From contig NZ_AP036014.1 in NCBI RefSeq assembly GCF_003402415.2, positions 2,418,001 to 2,482,000 of the forward strand: a DNA stretch of 64,000 bases, given 5' to 3'. Below the pieces are notes generated by a model that was not told the origin of the DNA, did no database searches, and saw only the letters and a list, made by a program, of their open reading frames with translations. The position numbers and the translations under genes are program-made. Source of the stretch: Cupidesulfovibrio sp000226255 (lineage in GTDB: Bacteria > Desulfobacterota > Desulfovibrionia > Desulfovibrionales > Desulfovibrionaceae). The stretch's first letter is position 1. Each line of letters starts with the position of its first letter. Shown here in pieces: positions 56,813-64,000 of this stretch.

Positions 56813-58675
56813 CTAGCAGCGCTTGCCGCGCGGCTTGCCCGAGGCGGCACCGGGCGATTTGCCGACTGGCCTGGTGGTCGATCTGCCCGCCGGTTCGCCC
56901 CCTGCGCCCCCATCCGGCCCGGTCTCCTTCGGCCCATCCAGCCGCAGCGTTTCCTCCAGCCCCGCGTCCGGCGTCACGGCAAGCGAACGCGCCACCGCGT
57001 CCACCCGCACCGCACCGGCGGCGGCCCCTTTCACGGCGCGCACGTCGCGCACCAGCGCCACCATGATCCGGGCGCGGGCGGCGGCGCGCTGCCAGCTTTT
57101 CACCGCCACCAGCGCGGCGGCCTCGGCCAGGGTGCGTTCCGGCACCTCGTGGGCTGGGTGGTCACGCCGGATGATCAGGTGCGCGCTGGGGCCGTCCTCT
57201 GCGTGCAGCCACCAGTCGAAGGGCGAGGCAATGCGCAGCAGTTCGGCGTTGCCTGCGGCGCAACGGCCCCGCAGCAGCAGAAAGCCGTCCGTACTGCGAA
57301 AGCGCTGCACGTCGCTGCCGGTTCCGGCGGCAGGGGGCTGCCTGCGCGAACCGGGGCCACCCTTGTCCGGGGGCGCGGGCACGAAGCGGGCCTGATGCGG
57401 CGGCAAACCTTCTCCGGGGGGCATGGCGGCGGACTGTTCGGCCACGGCCAGGGCGCGGGCCACCTCGGCCCGGCGGCGCTCCAGCATGGCGAGGCCGCGC
57501 GCGCCACGGTCGGAGCGGTGAAACATGGCGGCCATGTTCTCGCGCACGGTCCGCAACGGGTCGAGGGGGATGGTGCGCGGGGGCGAGGCGAATTGGCCGG
57601 GCGTGTCATCACCCGGCATTTCGGGCCCCGCCATTTCGGGCACCACCACTTCGGGCAGGCGCGCGTCCGGTGCGAAGCGGTACAGCACGCCCTGCAAGGC
57701 CACGGCGTCGGCCCGCTGATCCAGCAGGCCGCGCAGGCGGCGTTCCTCGTCGTCCAGCTTGGCCAGCAGGCGGCGCAAGCGTTTTGCCTCTGCCCTGAAC
57801 GGCGCGGCGGCCTCCGTTCTGGCCGCGTCGGCAAGCCCGGTGAACGCGGCGGCCTCGCCCATGATGGCAGCCGCGTCCAGGGAGGATTCATGCACCTCTT
57901 CCGCGCGGTTTCCGCGCAGGGATGCGGGCAGGGGCCACGCGGAAAGCTCGTCCGGCTCGCCGGGCCCCGTCCCGCCGTCGGCGGCGGGCTGGCGGTACAG
58001 GAACACGTCGCCCTCGCCGGAATCCAGGTCCACCAGCAGGGCGCAGGCGTCGAGCACGCCGTCTTCCGATGCTGCCGGAAGCTCCGCCCCGCGTGCATCG
58101 TGCTGCCCCGGCCCCACGAGGGCGGCCAGCGTGCGCCGCAGCGCCGGGGTCAGCACCGGGTTCGCGCCGGTGCTGCCGCCAGCGCACAGCGCACGCAACG
58201 CCTCCCGCGCATCCTCCAGATTCGCGGAAGCCCCCGAGGGCGGCGGCAGGTGCGGCCAGTCCGGTTCCGCGCCGAAATCAGGGGGCAGGACATCCACGAG
58301 GTGCATGCCTTCGCGCAGATCCAGCAGCACCAGCGTGCCCTGCCCGGCTGCCCCGCCGGTCCCGGCGGCCATGCGCAGGGCCAGTCTGCGGCGCGGCCAA
58401 TCGCACCCCGCCCATTCCACGCGCCGCCCGGCCAGATGCTTGCGCAGCAGCATCACCTGCGCGTCGGGCCGGGCCGGGTTGGGCGGCTTGTGCGCGGCCA
58501 GGTACAGCAGCGGCGCGCGCCGCCCGTGGCGCAGCACCAGCACCTGCTTGCGCCCGGCGGCGAAGATGGTGAGGGAATGGATGTCCGGCGCGGGCGCGTG
58601 GATCTTTTCGATGCGCCACCCGGCAAGCAGCGGGATCAGCGCCCGGCAGACTCGGCGGAACAGATGGGCGTCCAT
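56813..58675 (-). CDS. NFACT family protein (RqcH/Rqc2-like)
   Basis: A 620-residue NFACT protein likely involved in rescue of stalled 50S-peptidyl-tRNA complexes. It starts MDAHLFRRVCRALIPLLAGW and contains NFACT-N motifs (IFAAGRKQVLVLRHG), a central coiled-coil region (FRAEAKRLRRLLAKLDDEER), and the NFACT-R domain (PFDWWLHAEDGPSAHLII, LIIRRDHPAHEVP, AAALVAVKS). The Gly/Pro/Arg/Lys-rich tail is longer than usual. The start at 58675 is defined by homology. Confidence 0.9.
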   Translation of the reverse strand: MDAHLFRRVCRALIPLLAGWRIEKIHAPAPDIHSLTIFAAGRKQVLVLRHGRRAPLLYLAAHKPPNPARPDAQVMLLRKHLAGRRVEWAGCDWPRRRLALRMAAGTGGAAGQGTLVLLDLREGMHLVDVLPPDFGAEPDWPHLPPPSGASANLEDAREALRALCAGGSTGANPVLTPALRRTLAALVGPGQHDARGAELPAASEDGVLDACALLVDLDSGEGDVFLYRQPAADGGTGPGEPDELSAWPLPASLRGNRAEEVHESSLDAAAIMGEAAAFTGLADAARTEAAAPFRAEAKRLRRLLAKLDDEERRLRGLLDQRADAVALQGVLYRFAPDARLPEVVVPEMAGPEMPGDDTPGQFASPPRTIPLDPLRTVRENMAAMFHRSDRGARGLAMLERRRAEVARALAVAEQSAAMPPGEGLPPHQARFVPAPPDKGGPGSRRQPPAAGTGSDVQRFRSTDGFLLLRGRCAAGNAELLRIASPFDWWLHAEDGPSAHLIIRRDHPAHEVPERTLAEAAALVAVKSWQRAAARARIMVALVRDVRAVKGAAAGAVRVDAVARSLAVTPDAGLEETLRLDGPKETGPDGGAGGEPAGRSTTRPVGKSPGAASGKPRGKRC

Positions 58676-58968
58676 GGCAGGGTCCAAACGAAAGGATGGC
58701 GAAAGGGATGGCCAAGGGGAAGGCGGCGGGAACGACGAACAGGCGCGCGGGGGCAAGAGGCCAAGGGGGGCGGAAGCGGGCGTACCCCAGCGCGAATCCC
58801 GCACAACGCGCCCGAAGCGGTGAACGCGACAGGCACGGCAGGCGCGACAGGGCACGACGGCGCGCCCGGTATGGCCGACGCGACGGATACGATGGGCACG
58901 GCCGAAACGACGGAAACGACCTAAACGACCAGCACCAACAGCGTGACGTGCGCGCGGGGTGCTCCAAG
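58676..58968. other. Intergenic region upstream of NFACT gene
   Basis: About 290 bp with no gene. The part 58810-58930 is a degenerate purine-rich array of ACGG/GACG-like units without exact periodicity. The dksA-type terminator follows. Confidence 0.4.
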
Positions 58969-59006
58969 AAAAAACGGCCCCTCATCCCGGAAGGGCTGAG
59001 GGGCCG
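58969..59006 (-). terminator. Terminator of the DksA-type gene
   Basis: Stem CGGCCCCTCA/TGAGGGGCCG (58975-58984 with 58997-59006), followed on the minus strand by TTTTTTC, starting 11 bases past the stop at 59017. Confidence 0.92.
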
Positions 59007-59016
59007 CTGGTGGCTT

Positions 59017-59379
59017 CTAATCGCCTCGGACGCGCTCGTCGTCTTCCTGCTTGCTCTTGCAGTTGATGCACAGCTTGGTAACGGGGCGCGCCTTCAGGCG
59101 CGGCACGCCGATCTCCTCGCCGCAATCGTCGCAGATGCCGAAGGACCCGTCCTCGATGCGGCCCAGCGCCGCCTGAATCTTCTTGATCAACCGGCGTTCG
59201 CGGTCGCGGATGCGCAGGGTGAAGGCGCGGTCCGACTCCATGGTGGCGCGGTCCGCCGGGTCGGCGAAGACCTCGTTGTTATCCGTCATGTCTTCCAGCG
59301 TCAGGTCGCCCTTCTGCGTGGCTTCTTCCAGCATCTGGGTCAACAGTTCGCGGAAGTACTCGATATCCTTCTGGTCCAT
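59017..59379 (-). CDS. dksA: DksA/TraR-family C4 zinc-finger protein
   Basis: A 120-residue protein of the DksA family, which binds RNA polymerase and modulates stringent-response transcription. A coiled coil (about 30-75) is followed by the C4 finger CDDC-x17-CINC (near residues 83-107). The coiled-coil tip has ADPADRATMESDR in place of the E. coli DxxDxA motif. AGGAGG upstream fixes the ATG. Confidence 0.93.
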   Translation of the reverse strand: MDQKDIEYFRELLTQMLEEATQKGDLTLEDMTDNNEVFADPADRATMESDRAFTLRIRDRERRLIKKIQAALGRIEDGSFGICDDCGEEIGVPRLKARPVTKLCINCKSKQEDDERVRGD

Positions 59380-59801
59380 GGGGAACCTCCTCGCGGTACG
59401 CAGCGCGCCGCCGAAAAACGGCACGCGTGCCGGGTGGGGCTGTCGCTTGCAAGGCAACTGCCATAAATCATCCGGCAGATAAAAGTAAAGGGGCCAGGGG
59501 TGATTTCCGCCCCCGGAAGTCGGTGGGTGGCGCGCAAAGACGTTGGTGGCCGCCGACTGACCGCCTATAAACCACGGATGGCGCGGAACGAGGGGAAGGA
59601 ACGGAACATGCGCCGAGAACGGCGATCGGATTCCGGCGGCGCGCCGAAGAGCGTGCCCGGCGGCGTGCGCATCCCCCCCTCGGCCTGGCGCCGGACAGAC
59701 CGGAATCGCACCCGCCCCCGCGCCGCCGCACTTTCTCCGGCCGCAAACCCGCACCAGGCAACATCTTGCGGGAAGCGGTCGATATTTTGCGAGAACCCTG
59801 C
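59380..59801. other. Divergent region between dksA and the tRNA array
   Basis: About 420 bp with no gene. Near 59461-59489 a weak minus-strand promoter (TTTACT, 17 bp, TTATGG) could serve dksA. Two TTGCGGGAA/TTGCGAGAA repeats occur near 59765-59795. Confidence 0.4.
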
Positions 59802-59830
59802 TTGACAGGGAGCGGGGCTGTGACGTAGAA
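59802..59830 (+). promoter_or_regulatory. Promoter of the tRNA array
   Basis: Perfect TTGACA (59802-59807), 17-18 bp, TAGAA (59826-59830). The start near 59838 is about eight bases before the first tRNA. Confidence 0.7.
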
Positions 59831-59845
59831 GGCTCTCCTCGTTGA

Positions 59846-59921
<76 letters not shown>

Positions 59922-59933
59922 CGAAACCGATGA

Positions 59934-60008
<75 letters not shown>

Positions 60009-60016
60009 GCATCGGT

Positions 60017-60091
<75 letters not shown>

Positions 60092-60148
60092 CCGTCTTCT
60101 TCGGGCACGCCACGCAAAGCGGCAAACCCTAGCGATACCCCACCATTA

Positions 60149-60223
60149 GCGGGAATAACTCAACGGTAGAGTGTCAGCTTCCCAAGCTGAAGGTTGCGGG
60201 TTCAAATCCCGTTTCCCGCTCCA
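60149..60223 (+). tRNA. tRNA-Gly (anticodon CCC)
   Basis: 75 nt with CCA. Acceptor GCGGGAA/TTCCCGC, anticodon stem TCAGC/GCTGA and loop TTCCCAA (CCC). Last gene of the array, 57 bp after the previous tRNA. Confidence 0.95.
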
Positions 60224-60230
60224 GAACTTC

Positions 60231-60262
60231 AGGCCCTTGTGCAACATGCACAAGGGCCTTTT
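60231..60262 (+). terminator. Terminator of the tRNA array
   Basis: A 13-bp stem AGGCCCTTGTGCA/TGCACAAGGGCCT (60231-60243, 60247-60259) with a 3-base loop, followed by TTTCAATTTT. Confidence 0.92.
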
Positions 60263-60263
60263 C

Positions 60264-60612
60264 AATTTTCACGACTTCTCCACTTCAAACAGGGGGATAT
60301 CTACTGCAAACACTGCTTCCGCGCCACTTCCGCCGCCAGCCCCCTGCCCGCCCCATCCGGCGACACCGCATCTCCCCAAGATTTCAACACATGGTTGCCG
60401 CGCCATCCGCCTTGTCGATTGCTAATATATGCCAGGCTATGTACATTGGATCAGAGACGCAGCGCTGCCGCAGCGCCGCCCCATGCCCGCAAGGCATGCA
60501 CGTCGAAGCACTCTGTCGCCACGCATCGCACCCCTCGCCGCCATGCGGCACGGATGCCCCACCCCGCGAAGCGGTCCGGCCACACCTCATCCCCCCCCAA
60601 GGGAGCATTGCC
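60264..60612 (+). other. AT-richer upstream region of the giant gene
   Basis: About 350 bp between the tRNA terminator and the giant gene, more AT-rich than the rest of the window, as is common at island borders. TAATATATG near 60424 could be a -10 element but no matching -35 was found. No gene, repeat of the tRNA 3' end or integrase was seen. Confidence 0.5.
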
Positions 60613-63600
60613 ATGAGCCTGCCGAGCCTATCCGACCTTTCCACCACAAGCCCCCAACTGTCCTTCATGGACGCGTGCATGCCGCCTCCGAACCCGGCGG
60701 ATTCACTGTACCTCGACGTCAGACAGGACAGGGATGCCGATGGTTCGGCCAGGTACACCATCACCGGAATGCACGTGGTGCTTGCCAAGGGCAACCCCAA
60801 CCACCTTTGGGAAACGCTGCACGTCGACCGCACCACGCAGAAGCTGGACCCGGCCAATCCGCGCAACGCCATCAGGTCCGTATCCATATATTGCGACCGG
60901 CTGGAAGTGCACGGCGAACTGTGCATGCCCGAGGCGGATGTGACCATCCATGCCAGGGAACTCGTCTGGGCGGACCGCGCCTCCGCCATCAATGTCTCGC
61001 CGCTGGGCTGGGCCGCCGACAAGGCGGCGGACGCCCAGGGCACATCCCCCGGCCAGAATGGCGCCCATGGCAGAAACGCCGGCAGCCTCAACATATTCGC
61101 CGCCAGCGTATCTCCGGCCAACGACGGCGACGGCAGGCTGCTGGCCTCGGGCGGGTGCGGGCAGAATCCAGGCCGGGGCCTTGACGGCGCCAATGGCGAA
61201 AGCCGCAACTCCTGGAACTCGTACACAAGCGAGATGCACGACTCCCACATTACGGTCAGCTACGGCAAGACGACCTTCGACCCTCCGGCCGTCTACATCG
61301 ACTTTTCCTGGCACTGGGGCCCCACATCCCTGAGCAGCACGACCCAGGGCGTCAACAAGCTTCCCACCGACGGGCAGAACGCCGTCGCCCCCGGCAAGCC
61401 CGGCAACGCGGGCGACGGCGGCAGGCTGCGGACCAACCTGCCGGAACTGGCCAGATGCCTGCGCAACGCGGGGGGAAGCGCCGGGGTGCAGGATCGGGAC
61501 TACCGGGGCGGGGCAAAAGGCGTTCCGCAGAAGAGCGCCACGTACACGGTCGTGTTCTGGCACAATCTTCTGGGCACCAAAAACGCCACCGTGAACCAGA
61601 CCAAGAACGAAGAACGCACCACCAAGGACGGCGTCAACGCACCCGCGCCCGCCGCCGGCAAGCCCAAAGGCAACGCGCCCGCCGCCGACATCGTCAATGC
61701 CCCCAACGCCTGGCTGCACCCGCTGGGTGTGCAATGCGCCCTTACCTACATGCGCGACCTGTTCCTTTCCGGCTCGCGCGACAGCCTGCTGGCCCTTGTC
61801 CTGGCCTATGAACAGGCCTTCGCCGCCGCCCCCGGCAACGAACACTGGCAGGACGAATACGGCAAGGCCCTGCTGACCTCCGTCCGGACGGAGCTTGCCT
61901 CGCTGCTGCAAAAGCTGCACGGGCACCTCGACTACTTCGGCAACCCCGCCGGATACACGCCCTTTCTCTCGTTGCAGAGCACGACGAAGCTCTACAAGGA
62001 AGAAACGGAGCGCGCGCTGCGCAGCCTGCTGCTGGCCCGCTGGATATGCGCCAAGGATCGCGACGCCAGGGAATCGGCCAAGGCTCTTGGCGAAGCCGTG
62101 GCCATGCTGAACACGGACACGACGCAGGCCGCCGCACGCCTGGCGGAGGCCGAAGCGCGCATTCGCGACGCCGACGAGCGGATCAAGGTCGTCAAGGAAG
62201 AACTGAACGGCCTGGGCAACGACCTGGAAGCGCTGCGCAGCAAGCTGCTCAAGAAGGCCGAGGCAAGCGAGGACCGCAAGGCCAAGATCAAGTTCTGCAT
62301 CCACATGGCCAGTGCCATCTGCCAGGTGATACCCGTGGGCCAGCCCGCCCTGGGCGCGGTGGGCACCCTGGCCTCCACGGTCACCCCGCTCATCGACGGT
62401 GCCAGCGGCAAGGCCGTGCCGGACACCCTTTCCGAGATGGGCAAGGTGCTGGACAAGGCCAGCGCCGCCTCCAAGGAAGCCAGAAAGGCCAAGGAAGCCG
62501 CCGAAAAGGAAGCCAAGGACCTTACGGCGGACCAGAAGGCCGCCAAGGCCAAGGCGGCAACGTGGGCTCAGGTGGGGGCCGGGCTGGGACCCGCCATCAC
62601 CGAAGTGGCCAAGGGCATCCAGTCCTTGCAGGTGCCCCAGGCGGCCGTGGAGGCCGAGTTGCAGCGTCTGGAGGCCGACAGCCCCGAGTGGGCCTCCCTG
62701 ACCAAGAAGATCAGGGAGGTCAACGACCGCAAGACGGGCCTGCTGACCACCACCATCAACGCCTTGCAAGAGCTGGGCGAATGCTACGCCCGCATCAGCG
62801 CCAACGGGGCCGCCGTGGTGTCCATGAGCCAGGACATGGGCAAGACCGTGGGCAAGGTGGACGACCATTCCCTGAGCTTCATCCGGCAGATGGACCAACG
62901 CTCGCGCATGACCCTGACCCGCTACGTCTACCTGATGGTCAAGGCCTACCAGACCACGGTGCTGGAACCCATAGAACTGGAATGGAAGACCAGCGAACTG
63001 ACGGACAAGATTCTCAACCTGGTGGGCCCCGAAGGCGGATTCGACGCGGCATCGCTGGATGCCCACACCAAGGTACTGCTGCCCGTCTACGAGGAAAACC
63101 TGAACACCGTCCGCCGCAAGCTGTTGAAGGAATACAGTTTTGACGAAAGCACCTTCGTCCTGCAACTGGGGTTGAGCGACAGCCAGACGCCGCTGGACAT
63201 GGACCAGTTGAACCGCACGCTGCGCACCGTGGTGGACCCCATGGAGTTCGGCCTGCTGCTGCCGGACCAGCACCTGGCCAGAATTGCCCGGATCACCCTG
63301 AAGGCCGTGGAGTTCGACCCCGACGGGCCGAAGATGCCGGAACACGTCAACATGGTCGTCTCCGTGCAGCCCGGCAACACCGGCGCACTGCGCAAGGGCG
63401 AACGGCTCTGCTCGCTGTTCAGCGAATACCCGCTCAAGTGGAGTTGGACCTGCATGTCCGACGGCACTATCAAGGCCAGCGAACGCAGCCAGGCGGCGGA
63501 GGACATCCTGAACCTCATCTTGGGGCAGGATTCGGAAAAAATCCGGCAGAAGGTGGCCTTGCCCCCGGTGTGGTCCAAGCTGTTCGTCAAGGTCGCGTTT

Positions 63601-64000
63601 TCCCCCATCCTCGGTCAGGACAAACGACCGAAACTGCGGCGGCTGCTCTTCGAATTCGCATGCGATTCATCCCCTGCCCCGGAACATCAATGCGTGCTGG
63701 CGGTCCGCTCCGTCGGCGGCAACGGCGGCGCGGTGGTCAGTTGCTCGCGGGACATGGGGAACCGGGGTGACGGTTTCGGCAGCATGCTGCGCGTCTACCC
63801 CAGGGGGGCCACGGTGACGCTGTCCGTCCCGGAAGTCGAAGGCGGCGCCGCTTTCGAGGATTGGGACCTCGTCGGCAGCCAGTTGGACTGGAAGGACGTG
63901 CGGCAGCGGCAGGTAAAGGTCCCCCTGGATGATCACGTGCTGGCCCTGTGCAACTGGACGCAGGCCGACGGAAAGCACGGCGTCTTCGTGCTGAACGACG
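60613..64000 (+). CDS. Very large protein of unknown function (open at right edge)
   Basis: Open from ATG 60613 to the window end, 1129 codons without a stop. AGGGAG lies eight bases upstream. No signal peptide. Residues about 88-130 look like beta-solenoid turns (SVSIYCDRLEVHGELCMPEA). Gly/Asn-rich segments follow (139-197, 250-272, 336-366: GQNGAHGRNAG, GKPGNAGDGG). About 365-860 is long helices and coiled coils around a hydrophobic stretch (about 570-600, ASAICQVIPVGQPALGAVGT), reminiscent of alpha-pore-forming proteins. The last 270 residues are beta-rich; one piece (GATVTLSVPEVEGGAAFEDW) resembles InlB B-type repeats. Function unknown; a toxin or surface role is only a hypothesis. Confidence 0.85.
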   Translation, partial: MSLPSLSDLSTTSPQLSFMDACMPPPNPADSLYLDVRQDRDADGSARYTITGMHVVLAKGNPNHLWETLHVDRTTQKLDPANPRNAIRSVSIYCDRLEVHGELCMPEADVTIHARELVWADRASAINVSPLGWAADKAADAQGTSPGQNGAHGRNAGSLNIFAASVSPANDGDGRLLASGGCGQNPGRGLDGANGESRNSWNSYTSEMHDSHITVSYGKTTFDPPAVYIDFSWHWGPTSLSSTTQGVNKLPTDGQNAVAPGKPGNAGDGGRLRTNLPELARCLRNAGGSAGVQDRDYRGGAKGVPQKSATYTVVFWHNLLGTKNATVNQTKNEERTTKDGVNAPAPAAGKPKGNAPAADIVNAPNAWLHPLGVQCALTYMRDLFLSGSRDSLLALVLAYEQAFAAAPGNEHWQDEYGKALLTSVRTELASLLQKLHGHLDYFGNPAGYTPFLSLQSTTKLYKEETERALRSLLLARWICAKDRDARESAKALGEAVAMLNTDTTQAAARLAEAEARIRDADERIKVVKEELNGLGNDLEALRSKLLKKAEASEDRKAKIKFCIHMASAICQVIPVGQPALGAVGTLASTVTPLIDGASGKAVPDTLSEMGKVLDKASAASKEARKAKEAAEKEAKDLTADQKAAKAKAATWAQVGAGLGPAITEVAKGIQSLQVPQAAVEAELQRLEADSPEWASLTKKIREVNDRKTGLLTTTINALQELGECYARISANGAAVVSMSQDMGKTVGKVDDHSLSFIRQMDQRSRMTLTRYVYLMVKAYQTTVLEPIELEWKTSELTDKILNLVGPEGGFDAASLDAHTKVLLPVYEENLNTVRRKLLKEYSFDESTFVLQLGLSDSQTPLDMDQLNRTLRTVVDPMEFGLLLPDQHLARIARITLKAVEFDPDGPKMPEHVNMVVSVQPGNTGALRKGERLCSLFSEYPLKWSWTCMSDGTIKASERSQAAEDILNLILGQDSEKIRQKVALPPVWSKLFVKVAFSPILGQDKRPKLRRLLFEFACDSSPAPEHQCVLAVRSVGGNGGAVVSCSRDMGNRGDGFGSMLRVYPRGATVTLSVPEVEGGAAFEDWDLVGSQLDWKDVRQRQVKVPLDDHVLALCNWTQADGKHGVFVLND

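Noticed and set aside
58810..58930. Possible short tandem repeat array rich in ACGG/GACG
   Set aside because: Units are irregular in length and sequence, so no true period or CRISPR-like structure is present.
60703..63345. Long minus-strand open frame opposite the giant gene
   Set aside because: Its translation is His/Gln/Gly/Val-rich, the usual mirror of a GC-rich coding strand, with no start signal or domain. The plus-strand frame has a ribosome site and coherent coiled coils.

Overview
The window is a high-GC, gene-dense chromosome segment of a deltaproteobacterial sulfate reducer, most likely a Desulfovibrio/Nitratidesulfovibrio of the D. vulgaris group. The evidence is a glycyl-radical isethionate sulfite-lyase with a TRAP transporter and sigma-54 regulator, a selenocysteine tRNA, and family assignments read from the translations. 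The genus is inference. No rRNA, CRISPR array, prophage or complete insertion sequence was seen.

Layout. 1-3622 (minus): ftsH-folP-cdaA, coupled by one-base stop/start overlaps. 3909-4761: selC with its own promoter and terminator, then a decayed periplasmic binding-protein gene. 4834-6135: a small RRM RNA-binding protein and an unknown membrane-anchored protein. 6308-10005: arginine genes argF-argG-argH. 10451-14135: a SAM methyltransferase of unlike composition, a UPF0280 protein, a MerR-like regulator and tRNA-Thr. 14197-19091: a membrane diguanylate cyclase and a four-gene Mla/MCE lipid-transport operon. 19271-26024: an RND tripartite efflux operon ending in a DUF3313 lipoprotein. 26479-28125: a TauE/SafE exporter and an amidohydrolase, divergent from 28692-36977, which encodes isethionate uptake (DctP, fused DctQM), cleavage (IslA), its activase (IslB) and a sigma-54 activator.

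37009-41895 holds a second diguanylate cyclase and several small, poorly known proteins. 42047-46056 pairs a fused SucC-SucD-type CoA ligase with a phenylpyruvate/indolepyruvate decarboxylase. 46291-50346 holds a LUD-domain protein, an unusual nested inverted repeat, a histone-deacetylase-like protein, tmk and a YhaM-like HD protein. 50691-53787 holds surE, fba and gap. 53879-59379 (minus) holds L-serine dehydratase, an EAL/HDOD protein, an NFACT (RqcH-like) protein and a DksA-type protein. 59846-60223 is a tRNA array (Gly-Cys-Gly-Gly). Immediately after it, 60613 to the window end is an open gene for a protein of more than 1129 residues that I cannot assign.

How it fits together. The isethionate locus is the metabolic centre: isethionate enters by the TRAP system, IslA releases sulfite (the terminal electron acceptor of such organisms) and acetaldehyde. 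A well-matched sigma-54 promoter and two TGTTGC/GCAACA palindromes lie upstream of dctP, and a weaker sigma-54-like site faces the divergent amidohydrolase/TauE pair, suggesting a single regulon. The least explained items are the giant gene at the right edge, the amidohydrolase, the 127-bp nested inverted repeat at 47046-47172 and the CoA-ligase/decarboxylase pair.
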